Shown here: positions 43,336 through 53,674 of the stretch, piece by piece
Position numbering within the stretch: the stretch's first letter is position 1
Layout of the letters: each line of letters starts with the position of its first letter
NCBI RefSeq assembly: GCF_002843425.1
Contig: NZ_NKXO01000024.1
Coordinates: forward strand, 1-58,250
DNA length: 58,250 bases
From: Raineya orbicola
GTDB taxonomy: Bacteria > Bacteroidota > Bacteroidia > Cytophagales > Thermonemataceae
Direction: 5' to 3'
Notes under the pieces: generated by a model
Seen by the model: the letters and a program-made list of their open reading frames with translations, nothing else
Databases searched by the model: none
What the model was told of the DNA's origin: nothing
Translations under genes and position numbers: made by a program

Positions 43336-44865
43336 ATGAAAAAGCTATTAGGACTTTTGTTTTTAACTGGTGCTTTGCACGGATTTTCTCAAAATCTTAT
43401 CCCTGCTGAAAAGAAAGGCAAATGGGGCTTTGTGAAAGAAGGTAGTAAAAAATTTGCCATCAAACCCACTTTTCAGGAAGTAATGCCTTTTGGTAAAATG
43501 ATTTCGGCAGAAAGAGCCTTCGCAAGACAATCAGGACAATGGGGCGTAATTGATGCCAGAGGCAAATGGCTTGTAAAACCTACCTACGATACCTTATTCC
43601 AACTCAAAAAAGCACAAACGCTTTGGATTTTAGCTAAAACAGGAAAAGAAAAATTTATCTTGAACGACAAAGGCGAGAAAATCACTCCTGCCTTTTCAGA
43701 TTTTGAACCTTACAATCAGAAAATATTTTTGGTTGTAAAAGATAAAATGTGGGGCTTGTGGTGGAATGAAAATAGCTCTTTCAACGAAATTTTGCCTACT
43801 GCATACGAAAGAATAGGCATTGCCAACGAGGAATTAGACGTTTTTTATGCACAAAAAGATAAGAAAGTCAAATTCTACAATGTACTAACCAAACAATTTT
43901 CAGAAGAGTACGACAAACATCGTTTGCTGAAAGTTACTACCAAAGAAGATAGCACCCGCAAACGTATAGCATATTTAGTGGTTGAACGTCAGGGGAAAAA
44001 GGGCTTGCTTAACCCTACTGATTTCAAAGTTATTTTGCCCATTATTTTTGAGGATATTCGGCAAATACCCAACCAACAAAATAAAATTTTGTTTGAGGTA
44101 CTCAAAGATGGGCTTTTCGGAATTTTTGATAACCAAGGCAAAGTCATTTTACCCACAGAATTTCAAAGAATTTCTTTCCTATACAGAGATTTCATTTTAG
44201 CTATGAAAAACGCTCAATGGGGAGCGTACAATTATGAAGGCAAGCAAATTCTTTCACATCTTTACCAAGATATTCGCTACTGGAAAGATGCAAATGTTTT
44301 TGCCGTGCAAAAAGATACTCTGCACGGAATAGTAAGTTATGAGGAGAAAAACATCTTGCCTTTTTCTTACGAGGCAGTAGATATTTTAAGTTTTGAAAAA
44401 CCTTTTTACATCAGGCTCACACAAAAGAAAAAACAAAAAATTGTGATTTTGGAAGGTGAAAAAATATTGCCTTATCTCAAAAACGAATACGAGAAAATTC
44501 AAAATTTCAACGAAAAATATTGGTATGCTCAAACTTTGCTCAAAAAAATGCTTATTGATAAAGCCACACAAAAAGTTTGGCTTATTCCTCCGCATACCCG
44601 CATAGAAGACGGCAAACGCTTGTATATGACCATCGTAGATAGCCAAAGAGTGATGAAGCCCTTTGCCGAAAATCAGCCCGAAGGCACTTTTTATTTGGAA
44701 AACGAAGATAAAGCCTTTTTCTGGAGACCCACAGAAAATAAAATCATTCCTACTGCAAAAATCAAAGAGTTCGGAAAAGAGGAGAAGGAATTAAATAATC
44801 AACAACCTCAAAACAATAATTCACCCCAAAATAACCCTCCAAGAAGGATTAGACGTAGAAGGTAG
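43336..44865 (+). CDS. secreted WG-repeat protein
   Basis: The 509-residue protein has a signal peptide (about 1-18, ending FSQ) and a series of WG repeats, each with a W/F-G-x-(W/F/Y)-(D/N) turn and a following (I/V)(L/I)P strand: WGFVKEG, WGVIDARGKW, GLLNPTDFKVILP, GIFDNQGKVILP, WGAYNYEGKQIL and GIVSYEEKNILP. WG repeats form beta-propeller-like surfaces; the ligand is unknown. The C-terminal 25 residues are Asn/Gln/Pro-rich and end in RRIRRRR. The permease gene follows after 13 bp, so they may be co-transcribed. Confidence 0.88.
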   Translation: MKKLLGLLFLTGALHGFSQNLIPAEKKGKWGFVKEGSKKFAIKPTFQEVMPFGKMISAERAFARQSGQWGVIDARGKWLVKPTYDTLFQLKKAQTLWILAKTGKEKFILNDKGEKITPAFSDFEPYNQKIFLVVKDKMWGLWWNENSSFNEILPTAYERIGIANEELDVFYAQKDKKVKFYNVLTKQFSEEYDKHRLLKVTTKEDSTRKRIAYLVVERQGKKGLLNPTDFKVILPIIFEDIRQIPNQQNKILFEVLKDGLFGIFDNQGKVILPTEFQRISFLYRDFILAMKNAQWGAYNYEGKQILSHLYQDIRYWKDANVFAVQKDTLHGIVSYEEKNILPFSYEAVDILSFEKPFYIRLTQKKKQKIVILEGEKILPYLKNEYEKIQNFNEKYWYAQTLLKKMLIDKATQKVWLIPPHTRIEDGKRLYMTIVDSQRVMKPFAENQPEGTFYLENEDKAFFWRPTENKIIPTAKIKEFGKEEKELNNQQPQNNNSPQNNPPRRIRRRR

Positions 44866-44878
44866 AATTTGCGTGTAA

Positions 44879-47266
44879 ATGTTAAATGCTTTGCTCATAT
44901 CTTATCGCTTGCTACTTGCCAAACCGCTGTATGTGCTTATCAATGTTATCGGGGTGGCTTTGGGTATGGCAATTGCATTGCTGATTTTGCTATATTTAGA
45001 TAATCAGTTTTCTTTTGATAAGCACTGGCAAAAAGATATTTACCGACTGGCTATTCGCTACAAGTCGGGTAATGAATACCGCCGTATTGCCGCTGCTGAG
45101 CCGCACATCGCCCCTACCCTGCACCGAGCTTTTCCACAAATAAAACATATTACCAAAATTTTGCCTACCGAAGGCACTATCATTGATTATTTGGGGAATA
45201 GCAATTTTTATACAGACGTGTTCTTCGCTGATAGTCTGTTTTTCAAGGTGTTTGACTGCCAAGTATTGCAAGGTTCGGTTAGTAATATTTTTCGCAAGCC
45301 CGAAAGCAAAGAAATTATCCTCACCCAAGATTTAGCCCAAGAAATTTTTGGTTCGGAAAATCCTATCGGGAAAACCTTGCAACTACGCACAACCAATGCT
45401 TTTACTTATGATGGTGAGTACTTGGTAAAAGCGGTGATAGCTAAACAAGAAACTTCACATTTCCCTTTCAAAGCTCTTATTTCTTGGAACTATGAAGACA
45501 AGTTTGTGCAAAATTCTTGGGTTTATACGTATTTTACTTGCAGTCAAAAGCCTTCTTTTATTGCCCAAAAATGGGAATGGTATTATCAAGGTTATCTGAA
45601 ACGCTATTTCCCCAACGAAGACTTGTTTCTCAAACCCATTGTGCAAAATGTGAGAGATATTTATTTAAATTCTAAATTGGAAGCAGAAATCTACCCCAAT
45701 GCTAACAAAAATTATCTTTTCATTTTTTTAGCCACTGCCTTACTAATGATAGTAGTGGCTTGCATCAACTTTGTCAATCTTAATGCTGTACGCTCAACGC
45801 AACGCATACGAGAATTTGCTATTCGCAAAGTTTTTGGCGAAAGCCGCCAAGAACTCCTAATTCAATTGCTTGTAGAAACACTTATTCTGATGTTTCTTGC
45901 CTTTTTGGTATCGCTGATGCTTACAGAACTTGCTTTGCCTTATTTTAGCCAAATTCTTCAAACGCCTTTGGCATTGCGTTCTATCTTTGGAAGCGGGTTT
46001 ATGCTGTTTTGGGTCATTACCTTTCTGCTAATGATTTTACTTTCAGGAGTGTATCCTGTGTTTTATTTGGTAGATATTCCCATTCTGAACGGCTTGAAAA
46101 ACATTTTACCCAAACAAAACTATCGCATTTCCTTTCGTAAAACGCTTTTGGTTATGCAATTTACCATAACCATCGTGATTCTTGCCCTCACCATTATGGT
46201 TATTCGGCAACTAAATTTCGTAAAAAACAAAGATTTAGGCTTTGATAATCAGCGGGTTTTGGTTATTCGTTTGCCTAAAAGCGAAGAAGTTTTTGAAAAA
46301 TTAGATACACTCAAAAAAGCCCTGATGCAAAGCCCTGATGTATTCAAAATTGCTAATTCAGCGGAAATTATTGGTACAAATTTGATTTCTCAATTTCGTT
46401 TTGAAGTAGAAAACAACGGCAAACTCGTAGAAGTAGTAATGGGCAGAATGTCGGTGAATAAAGATTTTATTGATGTAATGGGTTTAGAAATAGTGCAGGG
46501 ACGTAAATTTGATGAAAGAGATACTACTGCCAATGTGGCTCTGATTATCAACGAAGCGGCGGCTACTTATATGAATTGGCAAAATCCGATTGGAAAAAAT
46601 TTCGTGATTAGTCGTGATGAAAATGGTAATCCGAGTGTAATAGGCGAAGTGATTGGAGTTGTAAAAAATTTTCATATCAGTTCTTTGCACAAAAAAATTT
46701 CGCCTTTGGTGTTGGTGTTGAGCAATAAAATTGGGAACTTATTTTTGAGCGTATCTCCCAAGCATCGCGAAGAGGTTTTAGCCTATTTGCAAAAAACTTG
46801 GCAAGAAATTCTGCCTACCGAGCCACTCAACTATTTTTTTCTGAATGAAAACTACCGCAAACACTACCTGAACGAAGAGAAATTAGCTCAAATATTGGTA
46901 TATTTTTCATTTTTAGTAGCTATGGTGGCTTCTTTGGGCTTGTTAGGGCTTTCGCTTTTTATTTCGGAGTTACGTTTGAAAGAAATAGCTATCCGTAAGG
47001 TATTGGGGGCAAGTCGTTGGCATTTGGTACGCTTGCTATCCAAAGACTTTATCCAATTGTTACTGCTTTCGGCTCTGATAGCCGTTCCTTTGGGCGAATA
47101 TGTTATACACTTGTGGCTCAGCAACTTTGCCTATACTACCCAAACTTCGGCAAATGTTTTTATAGGAGCTTTTTTGCTTACTTTTCTTATTGTGGTCATT
47201 CCACTCTTTGTTCAAGCCTTTGCAAGGGTTTTTATCAATCCGAATAAGTTTTTGCAAGCAGGCTAA
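44879..47266 (+). CDS. MacB/FtsX-type ABC permease
   Basis: The 795-residue membrane protein has an N-terminal helix (about 18-40), a periplasmic MacB_PCD domain, and a first FtsX domain of three helices (about 275-410). A second periplasmic domain and a final FtsX domain (about 675-785) follow. The KEIAIRKVLGASRWHLVRLLSKDF stretch is the typical coupling segment, matched in the first half by REFAIRKVFGESRQELLIQLL. The fused double-FtsX form is common in Bacteroidota. It needs a separate ATPase; none is adjacent. Substrate unknown. Confidence 0.92.
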   Translation: MLNALLISYRLLLAKPLYVLINVIGVALGMAIALLILLYLDNQFSFDKHWQKDIYRLAIRYKSGNEYRRIAAAEPHIAPTLHRAFPQIKHITKILPTEGTIIDYLGNSNFYTDVFFADSLFFKVFDCQVLQGSVSNIFRKPESKEIILTQDLAQEIFGSENPIGKTLQLRTTNAFTYDGEYLVKAVIAKQETSHFPFKALISWNYEDKFVQNSWVYTYFTCSQKPSFIAQKWEWYYQGYLKRYFPNEDLFLKPIVQNVRDIYLNSKLEAEIYPNANKNYLFIFLATALLMIVVACINFVNLNAVRSTQRIREFAIRKVFGESRQELLIQLLVETLILMFLAFLVSLMLTELALPYFSQILQTPLALRSIFGSGFMLFWVITFLLMILLSGVYPVFYLVDIPILNGLKNILPKQNYRISFRKTLLVMQFTITIVILALTIMVIRQLNFVKNKDLGFDNQRVLVIRLPKSEEVFEKLDTLKKALMQSPDVFKIANSAEIIGTNLISQFRFEVENNGKLVEVVMGRMSVNKDFIDVMGLEIVQGRKFDERDTTANVALIINEAAATYMNWQNPIGKNFVISRDENGNPSVIGEVIGVVKNFHISSLHKKISPLVLVLSNKIGNLFLSVSPKHREEVLAYLQKTWQEILPTEPLNYFFLNENYRKHYLNEEKLAQILVYFSFLVAMVASLGLLGLSLFISELRLKEIAIRKVLGASRWHLVRLLSKDFIQLLLLSALIAVPLGEYVIHLWLSNFAYTTQTSANVFIGAFLLTFLIVVIPLFVQAFARVFINPNKFLQAG

Positions 47267-47355
47267 TGTTTTGTTAATCTTAATTTAATACATTTTGGTA
47301 TTGAAGTAAGGTAGAATTTACTAACTTTACGCCGAAATTTACTAAATTGTGTTGT

Positions 47356-50300
47356 ATGATGTCAAAAATTTTACGCTACTCATTTGTGTTTTTACTTTGG
47401 ACGTTGTATAGCTTTCGCGGCAATGCACAAGGTATTACAACAGCTTCCTTGGAAGGAAGTGTAAAAGATAATAAAAAGCAACCTGTCATAGGTGCAACTG
47501 TCATTGCCATTCACCAGCCCACAGGCACACGCTATGGAGCCTCCAGCAATGAAGAGGGAGAATTCTTCATTCCTAATATGAAAACAGGCGGTCCTTACAC
47601 AATTACAGTGGAGGCTGTTGGCTACAAAACTCAAAAACAAGAAGGTATCACCTTACAACTCGGACAGACCCTCAAACTCAATTTTATTGCTCCCGAAGAA
47701 AGTGAAGAAATTACTGCCATTGAGGTAATTGCTGTAAAAGATAGAATTTTTGATGCTTCTCGCACAGGGGCTTCCACAAACATTTCTACCGAAGAAATTA
47801 ATGCTTTGCCTACTCTTTCGCGTGGTTTGGAAGACTTTGTACGTCTTACGCCTCAGTTTTCAGCTCAAGCCAACGGAGGGCTTTCCTTTGCAGGGCAAAA
47901 TAATCGTTACAACAACGTAATGATTGACGGAGCCGTAAATAATGATGTTTTCGGATTGAATGATAGAGGCACACCCGGCGGTAGAACAGGCTCTCAACCT
48001 ATCAGCCTTGATGCTATCAAGGAAATTCAAGTGGTACTTGCTCCCTATGATGTACGTCAGAGTGGTTTTATTGGTGGTGGTGTGAATGCCGTAACTCGTA
48101 GTGGTACAAATAGCATAGAAGGTTCGGCATATGCTTTTATTAAAACGCAAGATTTAGTAGGTAATCGTGTGGCTAACAGCGACATTACAATTACTAACTT
48201 CCGCGATAATCAATATGGCTTCCGTGTAGGCGGTCCTATTCTGAAAGATAAACTCTTTTTCTTTGTAAATGGTGAAGTAGGCAGACGCACCGAACCTAAT
48301 CTTTTCAATTTAGATTTTTATGCCCGCAACGACCAAGGACGCTTGCAAAAAATTCTTGATGACCTCAACACTATTCGCCGTCTGCATATTGAAAACTTCA
48401 ACTACGACCCTGGCGACCCTTTGAGAAACTACGATAATATTCAAAACAACAACAAAGTTTTCGTTCGCTTTGATTACAACCTCAACGATAAGCACACCAT
48501 TACACTTCGCCACAATTTTATCAATGCCTTTTCGCAAGAAATTTTTAGAAGTAGCACAACTTTTTCTTTCCCCAATTCTGGTACAAGAATCACCAACACT
48601 ACCAACACCACCGTTTTGGAAGTACAAAGCCGCTTTAATAATAAACTCAGCAATGAATTCAGATTGGGCTATACTAATATTTTTGATATTCGTAGGAACG
48701 AGGAAAGAGATTTTCCCAGTATGCGTGTGAATGTTTCGGATTTGGGAACGGTGATTACAGGAACTGACCGCATTGCAGGGGCTAATAGCCTTCGTCAGAA
48801 CCTTATAGAAATCACTGACCATCTTACTTGGTTTAGAGGAAAACATAAGTTTTTGATTGGTACAAGAAACGAAATTTATCAGTTTGATAACCTTTTCATT
48901 CAAGCAGTTGCAGGTGAATGGACTTTTAATTCTATCCTTGCCCCTCGCGACCCCGTAACAGGGCAAATTGATACTTCTGTACCTAATTTCAGCCTTGAAT
49001 CGGGAATTCCTTCCGCATATTTGAAAAATTATTCTCGTACTTCTAACCCTCGCGAGTCTGCCAAATGGTCAGCAGTGCAATTAGGCTTATATGTACAAGA
49101 CGAATGGAACGCCAACGACCGCTTGCGTCTTACTCTTGGCTTGCGTGGCGATTTGCCCCTAATGCTTGGCACGGTGAGCCGTAACAGACTTTTTGAAGAA
49201 AAATTTGGCGTAAGAAATGATTTAACTCCTACGCCACGCGTGTTATGGTCGCCTCGTATTGGCTTCAATTGGGACGCCCAAGGCAACGGCAAAACCCAAG
49301 TACGTGGAGGAATTGGTATCTTTGCAGGCAGACCGCCTTTCGTGTGGCTTTCTAACCAATACAGCAACAGCGGTATAGATTTCGGACAAGCCAACATTCA
49401 AGACCAAGCCCAACTCAATGCTATTTTTGCAGGGCTTACCCTTGCTCAAAGAAACCAAATCCTAAGCGACCCTAACTACTTGCCTCCCGGAGCAGGCGGA
49501 CAAAGTGGTACTTCGGTAGTGAACCTTACCAACCCCGATTTGCGTCTGCCACAAGTATTCAGAACCAGCTTGGGCATTGACCAAAAACTTCCCATTTGGG
49601 ACATCATCGGAACTGCCGAATTTATCTATACCTACACAATGAATGATATGTTTTTCAGAAATATTAACTTGGTAGGTCAGCAAGGGGTACTCAATAATGA
49701 AGGCAGACCGCTTTTTGGTACCTTCGGACAAGGTCCTCGCCTTTTAGACCCTACCAACTTTACAGGAGCTTACGTGCTTGAAAACGTACAAGGAGGCGTA
49801 CAATATAGTGCTACTGCTCAATTGCGTAAAAATAGCAAAGATTTCTTCGGGAACTTGGCTTATACACACTCTATGGCTCGCGATGCTTTGAGTGCTACTA
49901 ATTCAGTAGCGGCTTCTAACTTCAACAATAACATTGTGGGTGCCAATAGCCCCAATACCCCTGTATTTGCTGAAAATGCCTTCAATGTACGCCACAGAGT
50001 TATTGGTTCATTTGGCTATACCTACAACTGGAATGAATACGGCTCTTCTCAAATTGCTTTATTCTACAACGGACAATCAGGTAGCAATTATTCGTTTGTT
50101 GTACAAGCCGCCACAGGAGGTATCAACGACATCAACCTTGATGGTATTCCCAATAACGACCTCATCTATATTCCTCGCAATGCCTCTGAAATTCAGTTAG
50201 AAGCCTTTACACGCGAGGGGGTTGATGTATCCAAATTTGGTTTTACAGATGCCAACGGCAATTTAATCACAACTGCTTCGTATGTTGTTAGCCCCCAACA

Positions 50301-50751
50301 GCAATGGGAAGGACTAAATAACTTCATTGAAGGTGAAAAAAGTTTAAGAAATCGACGTGGTAAATTTGCAGAAAGAAACGGAGCCGTTGCCCCTTGGAAT
50401 CATCGCTTTGATTTGCGTTTTACGCATACTATCAATGCTCCAAGCAAAAAAGCGAAACATCAGTTGCAAATTACTTGGGATATTATCAATATCGGCAACT
50501 TGCTGAATAGAAATTGGGGGGTACTCCAGTTCGGCAGAAGCAACCCTCTGCAAGCTGTACGATATGATGAACTAACAGGAAATGTTGTGTATCGTTTTAA
50601 TGCAGATGTAGAAGCTGTTTCTGCTAGTCAGAACCCTGTTACAAAAAGTGTAACGATTGATGAAGCAAAAGTTGGTTTCAATAAATATCTCAATTCTAAT
50701 AGCACCCGCTCCGTATGGCAAGCACAATTCGGAATTAGATACTCTTTCTAA
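47356..50751 (+). CDS. Oar-like TonB-dependent receptor
   Basis: The 1131-residue outer-membrane protein has a signal peptide (about 1-22, ending AQG), a carboxypeptidase-regulatory-like beta domain (about 25-115), a plug domain (about 125-240, with LEDFVRLTPQFS and NNVMIDGAVNNDVFGL) and a long beta barrel ending in Phe (FGIRYSF). It resembles Oar-type receptors, whose substrates may include type IX-dependent proteins or large ligands. No SusD partner is present. The ATG at 47356 (or 47359) is preferred over a TTG at 47347. A TAnnTTTG-like site (TAACTTTA) lies at 47332. Confidence 0.92.
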   Translation: MMSKILRYSFVFLLWTLYSFRGNAQGITTASLEGSVKDNKKQPVIGATVIAIHQPTGTRYGASSNEEGEFFIPNMKTGGPYTITVEAVGYKTQKQEGITLQLGQTLKLNFIAPEESEEITAIEVIAVKDRIFDASRTGASTNISTEEINALPTLSRGLEDFVRLTPQFSAQANGGLSFAGQNNRYNNVMIDGAVNNDVFGLNDRGTPGGRTGSQPISLDAIKEIQVVLAPYDVRQSGFIGGGVNAVTRSGTNSIEGSAYAFIKTQDLVGNRVANSDITITNFRDNQYGFRVGGPILKDKLFFFVNGEVGRRTEPNLFNLDFYARNDQGRLQKILDDLNTIRRLHIENFNYDPGDPLRNYDNIQNNNKVFVRFDYNLNDKHTITLRHNFINAFSQEIFRSSTTFSFPNSGTRITNTTNTTVLEVQSRFNNKLSNEFRLGYTNIFDIRRNEERDFPSMRVNVSDLGTVITGTDRIAGANSLRQNLIEITDHLTWFRGKHKFLIGTRNEIYQFDNLFIQAVAGEWTFNSILAPRDPVTGQIDTSVPNFSLESGIPSAYLKNYSRTSNPRESAKWSAVQLGLYVQDEWNANDRLRLTLGLRGDLPLMLGTVSRNRLFEEKFGVRNDLTPTPRVLWSPRIGFNWDAQGNGKTQVRGGIGIFAGRPPFVWLSNQYSNSGIDFGQANIQDQAQLNAIFAGLTLAQRNQILSDPNYLPPGAGGQSGTSVVNLTNPDLRLPQVFRTSLGIDQKLPIWDIIGTAEFIYTYTMNDMFFRNINLVGQQGVLNNEGRPLFGTFGQGPRLLDPTNFTGAYVLENVQGGVQYSATAQLRKNSKDFFGNLAYTHSMARDALSATNSVAASNFNNNIVGANSPNTPVFAENAFNVRHRVIGSFGYTYNWNEYGSSQIALFYNGQSGSNYSFVVQAATGGINDINLDGIPNNDLIYIPRNASEIQLEAFTREGVDVSKFGFTDANGNLITTASYVVSPQQQWEGLNNFIEGEKSLRNRRGKFAERNGAVAPWNHRFDLRFTHTINAPSKKAKHQLQITWDIINIGNLLNRNWGVLQFGRSNPLQAVRYDELTGNVVYRFNADVEAVSASQNPVTKSVTIDEAKVGFNKYLNSNSTRSVWQAQFGIRYSF

Positions 50752-50771
50752 AAAATCGTATTTTCACCAAT

Positions 50772-50808
50772 AAAAATCCCTCTTTTTGCAAGAGGGATTT
50801 TTGTTTTT
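50772..50808. terminator. terminator between the receptor and yceI genes
   Basis: AAAAATCCCTCTT (50772-50784) pairs with AAGAGGGATTTTT (50790-50802) around a 5-nt loop, followed by a T run. The receptor gene ends at 50751 and the convergent yceI gene at 50807, so it probably serves both. Confidence 0.85.
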
Positions 50809-51340
50809 AGCTTTTCACAAACTCTACATTTGCAACAATTTTCACCTCATCGCTTACTACCAATCCACCTGTTTCAGTTACGGCACTCCACGTCAAGCCA
50901 AAATCTTTGCGATTGATTTTCCCTGATACCTCAAAACCCGCTTTGATATTTCCCCAAGGGTCCTTGATAGTTCCACCATAGCTTGCTGATAGTTTCACGG
51001 GTTTAGTAATTCCTCTAATAGTTAAGTTACCGAGCAACTCGTAATTTTCGTCATCAATTTTTCGCAACTCAGTGCTTTGGAATTGCATAGAGGGGTGCTG
51101 TATAGCATCAAAAAAATCAGCAGAGCGTAAATGCTCGTCTCTTTGGCTATTGCCTGTTTCTACAGAGGCTACCTCTGCTTGCAAATTCACTTTTGCACCT
51201 TCAAAACTTTCCCCATTTGCAATAACGTGAGCATCAAACTTCTTGAAAGCACCTGTAACGGTAGAAATTACTAAATGCTTTACCTTGAATTGTAACTCGG
51301 AATGTGTAGGGTCTAATACCCATTTTACTTCATTTGTCAT
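50807..51340 (-). CDS. YceI-like family protein
   Basis: The 177-residue protein matches the lipocalin-like YceI family: WVLDPTHSELQFKVKHL at the start, FDAHV, SADFFDAI and a central strand pattern ending KIVANVEFVK. Family members bind isoprenoid-type lipids in a barrel. No signal peptide is visible, so it is cytoplasmic unless exported by another route; secreted forms do have one. The ATG at 51340 is used; a TTG two codons upstream is possible. Confidence 0.88.
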   Translation of the reverse strand: MTNEVKWVLDPTHSELQFKVKHLVISTVTGAFKKFDAHVIANGESFEGAKVNLQAEVASVETGNSQRDEHLRSADFFDAIQHPSMQFQSTELRKIDDENYELLGNLTIRGITKPVKLSASYGGTIKDPWGNIKAGFEVSGKINRKDFGLTWSAVTETGGLVVSDEVKIVANVEFVKS

Positions 51341-51440
51341 AATCAATAAAATTTTTGGTGAAACAAATTAGATGTTATGATATTTAATGTTAAAACATTT
51401 ATTTTGAAAAAAGGTTCAAAATTTAAGAAAAAAATAAAAA

Positions 51441-51467
51441 CGAGGCTTCACCATTAAAAAAGCCTCG
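51441..51467 (-). terminator. terminator of proS
   Basis: On the minus strand CGAGGCT (51467-51461) pairs with AGCCTCG (51447-51441) and runs into a T-rich tail, 33 bp after the proS stop. Confidence 0.75.
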
Positions 51468-51499
51468 CTTTTGCAATTTTTAGAATTTAGTGAGCAATT

Positions 51500-52975
51500 T
51501 TAATACGCTTGTGCAAAAATTACTCTTTGTGAAGAGGGCTTACCTGTGTAAATACATTTTCCTGTTTCCTTTCGGGCGTTTAATGGAATACAGCGAATAG
51601 TGGCTTTGGTTTCTTCTTTGATTTTCAGTTCGGTTTCGGTGGTGCCGTCCCAGTGGGCAAGGGCGAAACCTCCTTTTTCCATTACTTCCTTAAACTCTTC
51701 ATAGGTATTCACCTCAAAGGTATTTTTTTCTCTAAACTCCAATGCCTTTTGATAAATACTCTGCTGAATTTGCTCCAACAAATTACTTACATAGCCTTCA
51801 ACATCTTGCAGAGGGATAGTAGTTTTGTTTTTAGTATCTCTGCGAGCCACTTCAATCGTCTGATTTTCCAAATCTCGTAAGCCCAAAGCCAAACGAATAG
51901 GAACGCCTTTCACTTCCCATTCTGCAAATTTGAAGCCGGGCGTTTGGGTTTCTCTGAAATCTAATTTTACGCTAATGCCTTGTTTTTTGAGACTTTTGGC
52001 AATATTATCGCAGGCTTCGTTCAGTCGGGCGAAACTTTCTTCCCCTTTATAGATAGGCACAATAACTACCTGAATTGGAGCTACTTTTGGCGGAAGCACT
52101 AAACCGCTGTCATCAGAATGGCTCATAATCAAAGCTCCCATCAAGCGAGTGCTTACCCCCCACGAAGTTCCCCAAACATACTCTAATTTGTTTTCTTTAT
52201 TCAAGAATTTTACATCAAAGGCTTTGGCAAAATTCTGCCCCAAGAAATGAGAAGTACCAGCTTGCAAGGCTTTGCCGTCTTGCATCATTGCTTCAATGCA
52301 GAAAGTTTCATCTGCTCCTGCAAAACGCTCATTTTCGGTTTTTATGCCCTTGATAACAGGAATAGCCAAGACTTTTTCAGCAAAATCGGCATACACTTCT
52401 AGCATTTGTCGGGTTTCTTGCATAGCTTCTTCGGCAGTGGCGTGAGCTGTGTGTCCTTCTTGCCACAAAAATTCAGCAGTACGCAAAAATAATCTCGTAC
52501 GCATTTCCCAACGCACTACATTTGCCCACTGATTGATAAGCAAAGGCAAATCGCGATAAGATTGTATCCAATTTTTATAAGTGTTCCAAATTACAGCCTC
52601 ACTTGTAGGACGAACAATGAGTTCCTCCTCCAAGCGAGAGTCAGGGTCAGCAATGAGTTTGCCTTTTTCCGTAGGGTGATTTTTGAGGCGATAATGTGTA
52701 ACTACGGCACACTCTTTGGCAAAACCTTCGGCGTTTTTCTCTTCTGCTTCAAACAAACTTTTAGGAATAAACAGCGGGAAATAAGCGTTTTCGTGTCCTG
52801 TTTCTTTGAAACGGCGGTCAAGGTCATCACGCATTTTTTCCCAAATAGCATAGCCATAAGGCTTGATAACCATACAACCCTTCACGGCTGAATGTTCGGC
52901 AAGCCCTGCGTGTTTGATAATATCCAAATACCATTCCGAATAATTTTCGTTGCGAGGAGTAATCAGTTTGCTCAT
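51500..52975 (-). CDS. proS: prolyl-tRNA synthetase, archaeal/eukaryote-like type
   Basis: The enzyme charges tRNA-Pro. The 491-residue protein is of the short archaeal/eukaryote-like type, with no inserted editing domain. Class II features are visible: [10 protein letters not shown], the [10 protein letters not shown] motif 1 region, [24 protein letters not shown] (motif 2), [22 protein letters not shown] (motif 3) and the anticodon-binding half with PFxxK-type [10 protein letters not shown]. It ends in QAY, as expected of this type. This form is usual in Bacteroidota. miaE lies upstream, 44 bp away. Confidence 0.97.
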   Translation of the reverse strand: MSKLITPRNENYSEWYLDIIKHAGLAEHSAVKGCMVIKPYGYAIWEKMRDDLDRRFKETGHENAYFPLFIPKSLFEAEEKNAEGFAKECAVVTHYRLKNHPTEKGKLIADPDSRLEEELIVRPTSEAVIWNTYKNWIQSYRDLPLLINQWANVVRWEMRTRLFLRTAEFLWQEGHTAHATAEEAMQETRQMLEVYADFAEKVLAIPVIKGIKTENERFAGADETFCIEAMMQDGKALQAGTSHFLGQNFAKAFDVKFLNKENKLEYVWGTSWGVSTRLMGALIMSHSDDSGLVLPPKVAPIQVVIVPIYKGEESFARLNEACDNIAKSLKKQGISVKLDFRETQTPGFKFAEWEVKGVPIRLALGLRDLENQTIEVARRDTKNKTTIPLQDVEGYVSNLLEQIQQSIYQKALEFREKNTFEVNTYEEFKEVMEKGGFALAHWDGTTETELKIKEETKATIRCIPLNARKETGKCIYTGKPSSQRVIFAQAY

Positions 52976-53019
52976 AAAGCAAGTTTTGAAAGTTTAACAA
53001 ATGGTTGAAGTATAACTAT

Positions 53020-53601
53020 TTAGTGCATTCTATCACCTCTGATTTCCAAACTTTTAATAATTTCAGCTTCTTGGGCTAAAAGCTCTTGTAAGCGAGCTTT
53101 TACGTAAGTTTCAGGCATATATTCTTTGGCAAGCTCCACAAAATTGACATAATGCCCTGCTTCTGAAACCATTAGTTCGTAGTAAAATTTTTTCAAATCT
53201 TCGTCTGCAATTTGCTCCGAGAGTAATTTGAAACGCTCACAACTACGAGCCTCAATAATCGCATTGATAAGCAATTGCTCTACAAGTTGCTCTTCGGAAC
53301 TCCCCCCTTTTTTACGCAAATTTTGTAATTTTTCTACATACTCATCTTTTCGCTGATGCCCCAAAGGGATTTTTCTTTCTTTCATTTTTTCTAAAACACG
53401 CTCAAAATGCCCCCATTCTTCGGCTACCACAGGAGTAAGCACTTCAACGAGTTTTTCTCTGTCGGGATATTTGACAATGAGCGAAATACAAGAAGAAGCG
53501 GCTTTTTGCTCGCAATAAGCGTGGTCTATCAAGATTTCTGCGATACTTTTTTCAGCCAAATTCACCCAACGAGGGTCAGTAGGTAATTTCAAACCCAACA
53601 T
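53020..53601 (-). CDS. miaE: tRNA-(ms2io6A)-hydroxylase MiaE
   Basis: MiaE is a diiron monooxygenase that hydroxylates the isopentenyl group of the hypermodified adenosine at tRNA position 37. The 193-residue four-helix-bundle protein has iron-binding-type Glu/His patterns: AEEWGHF, IEARSCERF and SEAGHYVNF. The ATG at 53601 gives the usual MLGLKLPTDPRWV start; a TTG at 53619 is possible. It implies that MiaA and MiaB are encoded elsewhere. It is on the same strand as proS and may be co-transcribed with it. Confidence 0.9.
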   Translation of the reverse strand: MLGLKLPTDPRWVNLAEKSIAEILIDHAYCEQKAASSCISLIVKYPDREKLVEVLTPVVAEEWGHFERVLEKMKERKIPLGHQRKDEYVEKLQNLRKKGGSSEEQLVEQLLINAIIEARSCERFKLLSEQIADEDLKKFYYELMVSEAGHYVNFVELAKEYMPETYVKARLQELLAQEAEIIKSLEIRGDRMH

Positions 53602-53674
53602 ATAGCATTTTTTTCGCAAAATAGCTAAAAAAGCCTCGTAAAAGCAAGCATTTTAAGAAATTAGACAAAGGAAT

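Noticed and set aside
48310-48966. Open frame of 218 codons opposite the TonB-dependent receptor
   Set aside because: It lies fully inside a well-supported receptor gene, with no domain, signal or promoter of its own.
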